Shown: positions 33,920-45,033, counted from the stretch's first letter. The stretch: DNA of 64,000 nucleotides from Paraflavitalea sp. CAU 1676 (GCF_029223285.1 NZ_JARHUJ010000001.1:186001-250000), one strand, 5' to 3'. The notes: generated from the letters alone by a model not told the origin. A program made the numbers and translations.

Positions 33920-36838
33920 ATGAAGAGAATCCTTTCGTTTGCTATTGTTTTGTCGTGTATCACCGCTGCCCAGGCACAGCGTTCTTCCTTTCTGCCTGCC
34001 AACAACTGGGTCGACAGTGTATTTAAAACCCTGACCAAAGAGCAGAAGATCGCCCAGCTCATGGTGCTGCGCACATCCTCTATCGGCCCCAATCGCACCG
34101 TCACTTTCTTCGAAAAAGAAGTGGAAGAAGCGATCCGCAAATACAATATCGGCTCCATCTGCCTCTTTCAGGGCGGACCGGTCAGGCAGGCCAATATGAT
34201 CAATTACTTTCAGGGCATTGCCCAAACGCCCCTCCTGGTCTGCATCGACGGTGAAAATGGACTAGGTATGCGCATGGATTCCGTGATCGGATTGCCCCGC
34301 CAGATGATGATGGGCGCCGTACAGGATCCCGCCCTTATTTACCAATACGGCCGCGTGGTAGGCGAACAGTGCCGCCGCATCGGCATCCAGGTCAACTACG
34401 CCCCCGTAGTCGATATCAACAACAATCCCAACAACCCCGTCATCAACGACCGCTCCTTCGGAGAAGACAAATACCGCGTAGCCGAATACGGCATCCAGTA
34501 TATGAAAGGCATGCAGGACGCCGGCACCATGGCCTGCGCCAAACACTTCCCCGGTCACGGTGATGTGGAGGTCGACTCGCACCTCGATCTCCCCGTTATC
34601 AATAAGTCCAGGCCGCAGCTCGATTCGCTGGAGCTCTATCCCTTCCGAGAGATCTTTAAAGCAGGCGTTGGCAGCGTCATGATCGCTCACCTGGCCATCC
34701 CCGCCATCGACAATACCGAGAACAGGGCTACCTCCATCTCGAAGAAAAGCGTAACCGATCTGCTGCGCAAAGAACTGAAGTACAACGGACTCACCTTTAC
34801 CGATGCCCTCGAAATGAAAGGCGTCGCCAAATACTATCCCGATGGAGAGATATCCCTGCAGGCCCTCATAGCCGGCAACGACATGCTCTGCCTACCCGGC
34901 GATATCCCCGGCAGCATCGAAAAGATCATGAAGGCCATCCGCAAACGCAAGCTGTCCTGGTCGGCCATAGATGCCCACGTTAAGAAAGTGCTGCACGCCA
35001 AATACCAGTATGGACTGGCCAACCTGAAACCCATCGACACCAAAAACCTCACCGACGATCTCAATAGCAAATCGAATGAAATGCGCCGCCTCATTGCCGA
35101 AAAAGCACTCACCCTGCTGCGCAATGACGACTACGGTATTTTCCCGCTTTCGAAAGGAAAGCGTGTAGCCTATGTAGGTTTCGGTCTCACCAAAGACAAC
35201 GTATTTGCACAACAGGTGCGGAATGATTATGATGCCCAGGTGTACTACTTTGACTACCGCCTCGATTCGGAAAAAGTAGCCCCCATGCTCGAGCTCTTTA
35301 AGAATCGATATGATGTCGTGATCCTCGGCATGCACAACTACGCCCGCTATCCTGCCAATAATTTCGGCATCAGCAACGCAGCCCTGCAGTTGATCAAAGG
35401 ACTCCAGCAACAACACAAAACCATCACCCTCGCGTTCGGCAATCCTTATGTCGTCAAAAACTTCTGCGACTCCAAAGTATTGGTAGCCGCCTACGAAGAT
35501 GACGACATCACACAAACCGTCGCCGCCGACCTGGTTTCGGGTCGCCACGTTGCCAGAGGAAAACTGCCCGTTACCGTTTGTGAATCCTTTAAGTTCGGCG
35601 ACGGCATCGTAGCCACACAAGGCCTGCCCACAGCCCCCGCCGGTTCCCTCGGTTTTCGCCAGGCACAAATGGGCAACGCCATCGATTCCATCGTAACGGA
35701 TGCCATCCGTCAGCAAGCCATTCCTGGCGCTGTGGTACTCGTAGCCAAAGACGGTAAAGTGGTATTCGACCGCGCCTATGGTTATCTTTCTTACGACAGC
35801 ACCGAACCGGTATACCCCGAAACCATCTACGACCTCGCCTCCGTCACCAAGATCATGGCTACCACCGTATCTGTGATGAAATTATACGACGAAGGGAAAC
35901 TCGATCTTCAAAAAACACTCGGCGACTACCTGCCCTGGGTAAAAGGAAGCAACAAAGAGAACCTGAAACTGTGGGACATCATCCTGCACCAGGCCGGACT
36001 CAAATCCTTCATCCCCTTTTATAGAGAAACCGTCAACGTTACGGACAACAGCAGCCCCAACTGGAGCTTTTATGCGCTGAAAGCCGATTCCTCACATACC
36101 GTAAGGGTCGCCGATCGCATGTACATGCGCAACGACTGGGTCGATACCATCTACAACCGTATCCTTACCAGCAGCCTCGAGCCCGGCAATAAATACATCT
36201 ACAGCGATAACGATTTTATATTCCTCGGCAAAGTGGTAGAGGCCATCACCGGCAGCCCCCTCGAGGTATATGTAAAGAACACATTCTATGATAAGCTGGG
36301 CATGGCCTCCACAGGCTTCCGCCCCCGCGAGCGCTTCCCGCTCAGCTATATTGCCCCTACAGAAAAAGAACCAGGCTTCCGCCAACAACTCATCTGGGGC
36401 GATGTGCACGATCCCGGAGCAGCCATGTTCGGAGGCGTAGCCGGTCACGCGGGTTTGTTCAGCAACGCCAATGACCTGGCCATCCTTTCACAGGTGCTGC
36501 TCAACGGTGGCGTCCTCAACGGGCAAAACTTCTTTAGCAAGGCAACGGTGGATTATTTCACCGGTTACCACAGTGAGATCAGTCGCCGTGGCCTAGGATT
36601 CGATAAGCCAGAAAAAGACAATGCTACCCGTAAGGAGGCATACCCAACATTGTCCGCATCGCCGCTTACCTACGGCCACACCGGGTTTACCGGCACCTGC
36701 TTTTGGATAGATCCCAAGTACAACCTCACGTACATATTCCTGTCCAATCGTGTCAACAGCCCCGATGTCAACAAGTTTTTGCGCATGAGCGTGCGCCCCA
36801 AAGTGCACGAGGCCATCTACCAGGCGCTGTTGCATTAA
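33920..36838 (+). CDS. Glycoside hydrolase family 3 fused to a serine beta-lactamase-like hydrolase
   Basis: 972 residues with a signal peptide (ending AAQAQ). The GH3 N-terminal domain (about 30-370) carries KHFPGHGDVEVDSHLDLP, the NagZ-type beta-N-acetylhexosaminidase loop, and FTDALEMKGV with the nucleophile Asp. A GH3 C-terminal-like domain follows (about 390-560). The last part (about 590-965) is a class C beta-lactamase/penicillin-binding fold: SxxK as ASVTKIMA (Ser near 641), Y-x-N-like YSDND (near 758) and HTG as GHTGFTGT (near 919). Probable role: periplasmic degradation or recycling of muropeptides, joining sugar cleavage with peptide/ester hydrolysis. Ends before a terminator. Confidence 0.93.
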   Translation: MKRILSFAIVLSCITAAQAQRSSFLPANNWVDSVFKTLTKEQKIAQLMVLRTSSIGPNRTVTFFEKEVEEAIRKYNIGSICLFQGGPVRQANMINYFQGIAQTPLLVCIDGENGLGMRMDSVIGLPRQMMMGAVQDPALIYQYGRVVGEQCRRIGIQVNYAPVVDINNNPNNPVINDRSFGEDKYRVAEYGIQYMKGMQDAGTMACAKHFPGHGDVEVDSHLDLPVINKSRPQLDSLELYPFREIFKAGVGSVMIAHLAIPAIDNTENRATSISKKSVTDLLRKELKYNGLTFTDALEMKGVAKYYPDGEISLQALIAGNDMLCLPGDIPGSIEKIMKAIRKRKLSWSAIDAHVKKVLHAKYQYGLANLKPIDTKNLTDDLNSKSNEMRRLIAEKALTLLRNDDYGIFPLSKGKRVAYVGFGLTKDNVFAQQVRNDYDAQVYYFDYRLDSEKVAPMLELFKNRYDVVILGMHNYARYPANNFGISNAALQLIKGLQQQHKTITLAFGNPYVVKNFCDSKVLVAAYEDDDITQTVAADLVSGRHVARGKLPVTVCESFKFGDGIVATQGLPTAPAGSLGFRQAQMGNAIDSIVTDAIRQQAIPGAVVLVAKDGKVVFDRAYGYLSYDSTEPVYPETIYDLASVTKIMATTVSVMKLYDEGKLDLQKTLGDYLPWVKGSNKENLKLWDIILHQAGLKSFIPFYRETVNVTDNSSPNWSFYALKADSSHTVRVADRMYMRNDWVDTIYNRILTSSLEPGNKYIYSDNDFIFLGKVVEAITGSPLEVYVKNTFYDKLGMASTGFRPRERFPLSYIAPTEKEPGFRQQLIWGDVHDPGAAMFGGVAGHAGLFSNANDLAILSQVLLNGGVLNGQNFFSKATVDYFTGYHSEISRRGLGFDKPEKDNATRKEAYPTLSASPLTYGHTGFTGTCFWIDPKYNLTYIFLSNRVNSPDVNKFLRMSVRPKVHEAIYQALLH

Positions 36839-36866
36839 TCTTATTTAATACGGCATCATCGTCCAC

Positions 36867-36892
36867 AACCAGGCAGCAATGCCTGGTTTTTT
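36867..36892 (+). terminator. Intrinsic terminator of the GH3 fusion gene
   Basis: AACCAGGC-AGCAAT-GCCTGGTT stem with TTTTTT. It ends 29 nt before the carbonic anhydrase start codon and separates the two units. Confidence 0.85.
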
Positions 36893-36921
36893 ATTATATT
36901 ACATAATCAAAAAGCCTTGAT

Positions 36922-37557
36922 ATGAAGCTCGCGGAAAGATTATTACTGGAGAACAAAGCCTGGGCAGCCGAAAAAGTACAAGATGACCCCGGCTTTTTCA
37001 GCCGCTTGGAGAAGATACAACAGCCCGAATTTCTATGGATTGGATGTAGTGACAGCCGCGTGCCGGCCAACCAGATCACCGGAACCCTGCCTGGCGAATT
37101 GTTCGTACACCGCAACGTCGCCAACCTGGTCGTTAATACCGACGTGAACCTGCTCGCCGTGCTCGATTATGCCGTCAATCACCTCAAGGTAAAAGACGTG
37201 ATCGTTTGTGGCCATTATGGTTGCGGAGGCGTGAAAGCAGCCACCACCAACCACGATTACAAGCTGGTATTGAATATGTGGTTGCGTAATATCAAAGATG
37301 TTTACCGCTTGCACAGAGCCGAGCTCGATGCCATCCAGGAAGAGGAAAAGCGCGTAGACAGGCTGGTAGAGTTGAACGTAATGGAACAATTACGCAACCT
37401 TGCCAAAACTTCTATCATACAACGGGCATGGAAAGAGGATAATCGTCCACACCTCCACGGTTGGGTATACCGGCTCAATGATGGCTTGATAAAACCCCTC
37501 CTCGACATCGAAGCGGGCATCTATGAAGATTCGGTGTACCGTTATGATGATCTGTAG
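36922..37557 (+). CDS. Beta-class carbonic anhydrase
   Basis: 211 residues interconverting CO2 and bicarbonate. Zinc ligands and the catalytic dyad are visible: FLWIGCSDSRVPANQI (Cys and the Asp-Arg pair), with the His and second Cys in VCGHYGCGGVKAA. The sequence is closely similar over its length to the carbonic anhydrase at 50838-51461, a clear paralogue. This copy stands alone between the GH3 fusion and gldA. Confidence 0.95.
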   Translation: MKLAERLLLENKAWAAEKVQDDPGFFSRLEKIQQPEFLWIGCSDSRVPANQITGTLPGELFVHRNVANLVVNTDVNLLAVLDYAVNHLKVKDVIVCGHYGCGGVKAATTNHDYKLVLNMWLRNIKDVYRLHRAELDAIQEEEKRVDRLVELNVMEQLRNLAKTSIIQRAWKEDNRPHLHGWVYRLNDGLIKPLLDIEAGIYEDSVYRYDDL

Positions 37558-37738
37558 AAATAAATCGGCGGCCCTGCACAATAAAAATATTTCGGGCGCC
37601 TCGCGGATGGCGCGTGTAGAGCAAAATATCCGCAACCTTACTGCATTAGGATAAAAATCCCTGCTGCGTCAATGATTCCAACCCTTTGAATGTTTCGAAA
37701 GTCCGCACCAATTTATTAAAAACTTCCATTGGTTTTTG

Positions 37739-37746
37739 TAGGTTTG
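37739..37746 (+). promoter_or_regulatory. Candidate -7 box immediately upstream of gldA
   Basis: TAGGTTTG matches TAnnTTTG, 5 nt before the gldA ATG. If real, transcription would start at or very near the start codon, giving a leaderless mRNA. Tentative, as no -33 box is clear. Confidence 0.3.
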
Positions 37747-37751
37747 CCACT

Positions 37752-38687
37752 ATGTCGATCGAAGTAACAAAGCTCACCAAAACCTATGGCGAGCAAAAAG
37801 CTGTTGATGCCATATCCTTTAAAGTAGGGAAGGGAGAGATCGTAGGATTTCTCGGACCCAACGGAGCTGGCAAGTCAACCACCATGAAGATCATCACCGG
37901 GTACCTGCAACCCGATGATGGTGGGGTAGTCGTTTGCGGCATCGATGTACTGAAGCAACCGCTCGAAAGCAAAAAGAAGATCGGTTACCTGCCCGAAGCC
38001 AATCCGCTCTATTATGATATGTACGTTCGCGAATACCTCGACTTTATCGCCGATGTGCATGCCGTGCCCGACCGGAAAAAGAAAATAGAAGAAGTAATAG
38101 AGACCGTAGGCCTCACACTCGAAAGCAAAAAGCGGGTAGGGCAGCTGTCCAAAGGATATAAACAACGGGTAGGCCTCGCAGCCGCCCTCATACACGATCC
38201 GGAAGTATTGATCCTCGACGAGCCCACCACCGGCCTCGATCCCAACCAGATCATCGAGATCCGGGAAGTGATCAAAAAACTGGGTCAGCAAAAGACGGTA
38301 CTGTTCTCCTCGCACATATTGCAGGAAGTAGAGGCGATATGCGACCGTGTAGTGATTGTTAACCGTGGCAAATTGGTCGCCGATGATAATGTATCCAAAT
38401 TGCTCAACGAAACACAAAAAGAAGAAACCCTTCGTGTCGCCTTCCGCGAAGCACTCGAACCAGCCTGGCTCGAACGCCTCAGCAGTGTGCGCACGGTCAA
38501 TAAGATAAATACCAACGAGTGGGAGCTGGTCTGCAACAATGTCCAGGAAGCCCGCCGCCAGCTGATGGAACTGGCATTGCAACAAAACCTGAATATCGTA
38601 TCCCTGCAATCCGGAACCCAAAGCCTGGAAGAAGTATTCAGATCATTAACCAATAATAATAGTAAAGATGGGAACCTGGGGTCATAG
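37752..38687 (+). CDS. gldA: GldA-type ABC transporter ATP-binding protein
   Basis: 311 residues from the ATG at 37752; the longer frame from 37686 adds an unconserved leader. Walker A FLGPNGAGKSTTMK, Q-loop region YLPEANPLYYDMYVREYLDF, signature LSKGYKQRVGLAAALIHDPE and Walker B LILDEPTTGLDP are complete. MSIEVTKLTKTYGEQKAVDAIS and the long C-terminal extension match the gliding-motility ATPase GldA, which works with permeases GldF and GldG; those genes are not in the window. The 3' end overlaps the next gene by 20 nt. Confidence 0.88.
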   Translation: MSIEVTKLTKTYGEQKAVDAISFKVGKGEIVGFLGPNGAGKSTTMKIITGYLQPDDGGVVVCGIDVLKQPLESKKKIGYLPEANPLYYDMYVREYLDFIADVHAVPDRKKKIEEVIETVGLTLESKKRVGQLSKGYKQRVGLAAALIHDPEVLILDEPTTGLDPNQIIEIREVIKKLGQQKTVLFSSHILQEVEAICDRVVIVNRGKLVADDNVSKLLNETQKEETLRVAFREALEPAWLERLSSVRTVNKINTNEWELVCNNVQEARRQLMELALQQNLNIVSLQSGTQSLEEVFRSLTNNNSKDGNLGS

Positions 38688-39072
38688 AAACTTTGAGAAC
38701 GATGCTGCGCTCGATTTTGTGTATGAAGTAGAAGACAATGGATTCGACCGCATTGAAAAAGCAATCAAACAGGTCGCTGAATTTCCTGAAGAAACTTATC
38801 TGGAAGCCGATTATAGCGTGGCAGCGCTCGCTGCCATAGAGTTTGTCGCCGCCGCCAAAGGCAACCCTTCGGAAGACTTCCCCGAGTCGGCCGAAGACTG
38901 GCTGCAAAAGGCAGGCACCGGGCCGCTACTTTCTATCGACGCTGAAAAGCTCAACAAAGTGATAGAAAGAGTGAGAAGCAATTCCGAATTGAGGGACCTC
39001 TGGCAGGAAGAAGGCGACGAACCCACCGAATGGCTGGCTGTATTGTCCGACCTCGAAAGCAGGATAAGCTGA
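38668..39072 (+). CDS. DUF4259-domain protein
   Basis: 134 residues of a family of unknown function. The N-terminus MGTWGHRNFENDAALDFV is the conserved DUF4259 start, followed by acidic helical segments (EETYLEADYSVAALAAIEFVAAA and LRDLWQEEGDEPTEWLAVLSDL). No signal peptide or metal motif. Its start lies inside the end of gldA in another frame, so translation is probably coupled. No established function; similar proteins occur in many bacteria. Confidence 0.85.
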   Translation: MGTWGHRNFENDAALDFVYEVEDNGFDRIEKAIKQVAEFPEETYLEADYSVAALAAIEFVAAAKGNPSEDFPESAEDWLQKAGTGPLLSIDAEKLNKVIERVRSNSELRDLWQEEGDEPTEWLAVLSDLESRIS

Positions 39073-39152
39073 TCCCTTAAGCATAATTTAATATAAACTT
39101 CGTTTCTTTGCCATCCGAACGCGGCTTCCGGCAAGGTGCTGCGTGTTGCTAA

Positions 39153-40493
<1,341 letters not shown>

Positions 40494-40504
40494 TAACTAA
40501 AGGT

Positions 40505-40540
40505 AGGAAGTCGGCTACCTGCTGACTTCCTGCTTTTTTT
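40505..40540 (+). terminator. Terminator between eno and the DivIC-like gene
   Basis: AGGAAGTC / GACTTCCT stem with a TTTTTTT tract shortly after. It lies 12 nt past the enolase stop codon, making the septum gene partly or wholly independent of eno. Confidence 0.8.
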
Positions 40541-40569
40541 CTCATTCTTCTATTCACGAATCACGATCC

Positions 40570-40884
40570 ATGAAGATGCTTCAACACATACCCGCCTGGA
40601 TAAGGAATAAATACCTGCTCACTGCATTGGTGTTTGGCGTATGGCTTTGCTTCTTCGACGATCAGGATATCATCACCACCCACTTTAAGCACAAGGCCGA
40701 GCTCCATAAGCTCGAAGCCAGCCGTGACCATTACCTTGGCCAGATAGAAGAAACAAAAAAAGAACTCGAGCAACTAAAGTCTGATCCCGCCACACTCGAA
40801 AAATATGCCCGCGAAAAGTTCTGGATGAAGAGAGACAACGAAGACCTGTACATCCTCCCGGAACCAACTCCCAATAAGCAATAG
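40570..40884 (+). CDS. DivIC/FtsB-type septum formation initiator protein
   Basis: 104 residues: one transmembrane helix (about 16-29, YLLTALVFGVWLCFF), then a periplasmic coiled coil (about 40-78, HKLEASRDHYLGQIEETKKE) and the C-terminal PATLEKYAREKFWMKRDNEDLYIL, the conserved DivIC/FtsB tail. These proteins form a complex with FtsL and FtsQ at the division septum. Position downstream of eno is the common order in many phyla and supports the call. Confidence 0.88.
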   Translation: MKMLQHIPAWIRNKYLLTALVFGVWLCFFDDQDIITTHFKHKAELHKLEASRDHYLGQIEETKKELEQLKSDPATLEKYAREKFWMKRDNEDLYILPEPTPNKQ

Positions 40885-41337
40885 TCTGCCAGCTGTTACA
40901 CCGTGATTGCCCCACGGAGATTAAAGACTTCTTAAAATCAGGTAATCCTTACACTATCCTGATACAGTAACCCAGCGCATAAAAATCTCCTTACACCAGG
41001 CCCCTCCAACTTTCTTTAAATGGTTCGCTGTTTACAATGCGCCCATATGCTTCAAAAATATTCAATAACAAATAGTTAGGCGAAGATTGACCTTGGTCAA
41101 AGCGCTCGCCCCGTGAGGGTTTTAATAGACTCACATCTCCCTCAAATCTCCCCGTTTCATACCCAGATCAGGGTATAAATCCTACTGTTATTTCTTGATT
41201 ATTTTATCTACCTTGGACCCGGATTTCAGCTACTCTCCTCCTATTTCCATATCCTATACAATAACTCGAACCCAACCAGCGTTATTAACACGGACGGACT
41301 CCGAAATTGACTCTTTCGGAAATTTTAATGGACATAA
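40885..41337. other. Intergenic region with one short palindrome
   Basis: No gene is seen. At 41087-41100 there is TTGACC-TT-GGTCAA, a perfect 6-bp inverted repeat that could be an operator. AT content is high near 41000-41300. The following gene is the 82-residue protein at 41338. Confidence 0.4.
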
Positions 41338-41586
41338 ATGGTATTGCCTATGACTGTTCTCTTTACACCAGAGGAGCTCATACAGTATTTGTATCAAGAA
41401 ACCTCACAGGAGAAAACTGCAGCAATTGAAGCCGCATTACAGGAAGATTGGACACTTCGAGAGAAATTAGAAGTTTTAAAAGCCTCTGTATCTGGCCTTG
41501 ACCGGGTCGTTGAATCGCCCAGGCCGCAGGTTATCCTGAATATATTAAACTACGCACGCGAATCAGCAACAGAATCGGTACAATAA
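41338..41586 (+). CDS. Small conserved-looking hypothetical protein
   Basis: 82 residues, acidic and helical (FTPEELIQYLYQETSQEKTAAIEAAL then WTLREKLEVLKASV). There is no signal peptide, membrane helix, or metal site. The N-terminal layout, with a motif ending in two short helices, resembles the short cytosolic heads of anti-sigma proteins, but there is no membrane part. An alternative start is the ATG at 41350. It precedes endonuclease III on the same strand by 65 nt and may be co-transcribed. Function unknown. Confidence 0.6.
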   Translation: MVLPMTVLFTPEELIQYLYQETSQEKTAAIEAALQEDWTLREKLEVLKASVSGLDRVVESPRPQVILNILNYARESATESVQ

Positions 41587-41651
41587 TCTTTGTACCGCAT
41601 TATTGATTGCCTGATTCTCTTCCCGTAATTTCGCCGTCATTCCATAATAGA

Positions 41652-42305
41652 ATGACAAGGAAAGAACGTTTCAACTTCGTAATTAGCTATTTTCAGCAGC
41701 ACGCTCCAAATGCCGAGACGGAGTTAATTTATGACAACCCCTACCAGTTACTGGTAGCAGTTATCTTATCAGCCCAGTGTACCGACAAAAGGGTCAATAT
41801 GACCACGCCGGCTATCTTTGAAAGATACCCGAACGCGGCCAGCTTGTCTAAAGCCACTTTCGACGAACTCTTCCCGCTGATCAGAAGCATATCCTATCCG
41901 AACAACAAAACCAAGCACCTCATCGGCATGGCCAATATGCTGATGGATAAATTCCATGGTGAGATACCGCTTACCGTCGAAGAACTTGTGCTATTGCCTG
42001 GCGTGGGTCGAAAAACGGCCAATGTCATCACCTCTGTGGTTGACCAGCAACCCAATATGGCCGTAGATACCCACGTATTCCGTGTCTCTGCCCGTATTGG
42101 CCTCACCGTCAACGCCACAACTCCCCTGGCTACCGAAAAGCAACTCCTTCAGTTTATTCCGGAGGATCTGGTGCATGTTGCCCACCACTGGCTCATCCTT
42201 CATGGCCGGTACACCTGTGTAGCGCGCAATCCCAAATGCGAGGAATGCGGCCTCACGGCCGCCTGCAAGTACTTCCAGAAAAATAAAGCGAAAGCCACCC
42301 GTTGA
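41652..42305 (+). CDS. nth: Endonuclease III (DNA glycosylase/AP lyase)
   Basis: 217 residues from the ATG at 41652; the frame from 41607 adds a non-conserved leader. Base-excision repair enzyme for oxidised pyrimidines. The helix-hairpin-helix LPGVGRKTANVI and the catalytic Asp in VDTHVFRV are present, and QCTDKRVN contains the catalytic Lys. The C-terminal Fe-S cluster ligands follow in CVARNPKCEECGLTAAC. Needs the Fe-S cluster supplied by the suf system elsewhere in the window. Confidence 0.96.
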   Translation: MTRKERFNFVISYFQQHAPNAETELIYDNPYQLLVAVILSAQCTDKRVNMTTPAIFERYPNAASLSKATFDELFPLIRSISYPNNKTKHLIGMANMLMDKFHGEIPLTVEELVLLPGVGRKTANVITSVVDQQPNMAVDTHVFRVSARIGLTVNATTPLATEKQLLQFIPEDLVHVAHHWLILHGRYTCVARNPKCEECGLTAACKYFQKNKAKATR

Positions 42306-42560
42306 TTTTCTCCCATTTGGTTGATATTCCAATACATACGTCAGATTCGGTGCACGCAAAGTATAACTGCTATACAAGATGTTACCACCACTTTCGGGTA
42401 CAATTTCAACTTTTAGTTAACCATCCGTGTTATTAATTTGCAATTAAAATCCCCCGGTTTCGGGCACAATTGGCGGGATAAAAAAATGGTACTTTTACAA
42501 TATCCAACCTGATCGACCGTCTACCCTTGTATAGCCAGTTAAAAACAAAAGACTTACTAA

Positions 42561-44957
42561 ATGGACAAAAATTCTACACATATCTCTCCAATCGCTTCCT
42601 CCCTGTCGTTCAGACCGCTGATCAGGGAACTGGAAAAGACCATCCGGGAAGGAAGAACGGGAGCCGGTCATTTCTATAAAGACCTGGTCAACAGGGTTTA
42701 TCAACATCCCGAGCTCCTCGAACCGATCCGCGATCTCGACGTGCTGGACAAGCACAAAGACCTCATCGAACAGCTGATGGCCACCGTATTCCCGGTTACA
42801 TTATCAGATAAAGACGACCTGTTCGGTGCCTCGGTGCCCTTCCAGTTTCAAATGTTCTATGCATCCCGTCGCATGCAGGAAGAGTTTCTCGATGCCTCGG
42901 GCCACAAGATCAAGATGCCCGATTGCGCCACAGAAGATCGTATCCAGGACGAAAAGATACTCGGCGCTTATCAGATGATCCTCAACAGGTTCTTCAATAC
43001 CAATATTAATAATGGTGTGATGACCAGTGTATACGAGGTGAAAAATCCCGACACCGGTCTCAATACCTATACCGAGCTGGAGCTTGACTCCCGTTTCATT
43101 GACGTAAGCGCCAAAGGCGACCTGCCTCTGTTACCCATAGATTGTGGCGCCCACTGCCATGAGGTCACCGATCTCATGTCGCTCGAAAAGCTGAAGGAAT
43201 TACTGCCTTTAAGTCTCTTCGAATTTGAGGGCATGGTCATCCTCCGGCTCCGCGATGTCACCGAAAGAGAAGTACTGAATATTATTCGCAACCGCCTCCT
43301 CGACCTGCACACCTTCTCCGACAAGCATGTGTTCAGCGAACTGCAGGAGCAGGTACAAAACCTGATCGGCATCCAGGGCGTAAGCACGGCCATCAAACCC
43401 TTTTTCAGGGTTAACAACCACCTGGTATTATCGGAAATATACAGCAGTACCAATATTGAACGTGGTGCTAAGAAAGACCCCACGCCCGAACAACTGCAGT
43501 ATATCTACCAGGCCGTAGTAAAAGCATTTAAGAATACAGAACGCCCCCTGCTCATACCACAGATCAATGATGAAGCGGTGATCCGTTACCCATTCATCAC
43601 CATGCTGGCCGAGCTGGGTTATAAAAGCGCGATCATTTGCCCCCTGTTTGCCGATAGCCACGACATGCTGGGCGTACTGCTGATCGTAAGCGAAGAACCG
43701 GGCATCTTTACATCAGCCCATATCGCCAGGATCGAGCCGGCCATCCCGCTGTTCAAACTGGCGATGGAAAAGAGCCAGGAAAACCTCGATCACCAGGTCG
43801 ATCGTGTGATTAAAGATCAGTTCACTGCCGTACAGGATGCGGTAGAGTGGAGATTTACCGAAGAAGCCCTGCGCTACCTTACCCGTAAAAGTAAAGGCGA
43901 GCAGGTGAAGATAGAGCCCATCGTGTTCCAGAATGTATACCCGATGTATGGCGCCATCGACATCCGCAATTCATCGGTAGAGCGTAACAACGCTATCCAG
44001 CTCGACCTGCTCGAACAACTCAACCTGGCGCACGAAATAGTGCAGCTGGCCAAGAAGGAACATGCCTTCCCACTCCTTGATGAAACTGCCTTCAAATTGC
44101 AGAAGTTCAAACATTCGGTATCCAACATCTTGTTTGCCGATGAAGAGATCGCCATCCTGCAATTCCTGAAAGTGGAACTCATCAATTTGTTCAAGCACCT
44201 GCAAAGCATATTGCCTTCGCTGAGCAAAGACATCAATCGGTACATGGAAGCCATCAACTCGCCGGTTGAAATGGTATACCACCACCGGAAAGAATACGAA
44301 GACAGCATCACCACTATCAACAATGCGGTAGCCCGCTTTATTGATAAAGAACAGGAAGCTGCGCAGAAGATATTTCCGCACTACTTCGAAAGGTTTGTGA
44401 CAGATGGCGTCGACTTTAATATCTATATCGGTCAATCTATCAGCCCCGATAAGAAGTTCGACTTCTTCTACCTCAAGAACCTTAAGATATGGCAGCTGAG
44501 CACCCTGGCCAAAGCGGCACGTCTTACGCACAAGCTCGAGAAAGAGCTTCCGCTGCGCCTGCAAACCAGTCAGCTCATCCTGGCACATAGCCACCCCATA
44601 TCCATCAGCTTCCGCACAGCAGAACGCAAGTTCGATGTGGATGGTGCATACAACATCCGTTACGAGATCATTAAAAAGAGGATCGATAAAGTGCATGTCA
44701 AGGATTCAAACGAAAGGCTCACGCAACCCGGTACCATCGCGATCGTTTATTCACAGCCGCAGGAAGCACAGGAGTATCTCGAGTACATCGAATTCCTGCA
44801 AAACCAGGGATTGCTGAAGGGAGAAATAGAAAAGTTTGACCTCGAAGAGTTGCAGGGAGTAAGCGGCTTGAAAGGTTTGCGTATCGCCATCAACCTCGAA
44901 GAAGAAGCGGCAGAAGCTGTAAAGGAAGAAAAGAGAACGGCGAAAGTCGCCCACTAA
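42561..44957 (+). CDS. Large GAF-domain protein of unknown function
   Basis: 798 residues, cytosolic, no signal peptide or transmembrane segment. A GAF-like sensory domain lies at about 270-420 (ILVIPQIN-type core: LLIPQINDEAVIRYPFITML, AIICPLFADSHDMLGVLLIVSE). The remainder is all-alpha with no output domain: no kinase, cyclase, EAL/GGDEF or DNA-binding motif is seen. The C-terminus is acidic (EEEAAEAVKEEKRTAK). Proteins with this length and architecture recur in Bacteroidota, but I know no established function. It forms a single-gene unit closed by a strong terminator. Confidence 0.8.
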   Translation: MDKNSTHISPIASSLSFRPLIRELEKTIREGRTGAGHFYKDLVNRVYQHPELLEPIRDLDVLDKHKDLIEQLMATVFPVTLSDKDDLFGASVPFQFQMFYASRRMQEEFLDASGHKIKMPDCATEDRIQDEKILGAYQMILNRFFNTNINNGVMTSVYEVKNPDTGLNTYTELELDSRFIDVSAKGDLPLLPIDCGAHCHEVTDLMSLEKLKELLPLSLFEFEGMVILRLRDVTEREVLNIIRNRLLDLHTFSDKHVFSELQEQVQNLIGIQGVSTAIKPFFRVNNHLVLSEIYSSTNIERGAKKDPTPEQLQYIYQAVVKAFKNTERPLLIPQINDEAVIRYPFITMLAELGYKSAIICPLFADSHDMLGVLLIVSEEPGIFTSAHIARIEPAIPLFKLAMEKSQENLDHQVDRVIKDQFTAVQDAVEWRFTEEALRYLTRKSKGEQVKIEPIVFQNVYPMYGAIDIRNSSVERNNAIQLDLLEQLNLAHEIVQLAKKEHAFPLLDETAFKLQKFKHSVSNILFADEEIAILQFLKVELINLFKHLQSILPSLSKDINRYMEAINSPVEMVYHHRKEYEDSITTINNAVARFIDKEQEAAQKIFPHYFERFVTDGVDFNIYIGQSISPDKKFDFFYLKNLKIWQLSTLAKAARLTHKLEKELPLRLQTSQLILAHSHPISISFRTAERKFDVDGAYNIRYEIIKKRIDKVHVKDSNERLTQPGTIAIVYSQPQEAQEYLEYIEFLQNQGLLKGEIEKFDLEELQGVSGLKGLRIAINLEEEAAEAVKEEKRTAKVAH

Positions 44958-44975
44958 TAGACACAGATATTGTTG

Positions 44976-45014
44976 CATCCTGGCCGCCGCAAGGGGCCAG
45001 GATGTTCCTTTTTC
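44976..45014 (+). terminator. Intrinsic terminator of the GAF gene
   Basis: A perfect 10-bp stem CATCCTGGCC / GGCCAGGATG with a GCCGCAAGG loop, followed by TTCCTTTTTC, 18 nt after the stop codon. Confidence 0.85.
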
Positions 45015-45033
45015 ATCTCACCAAACGTACAGA

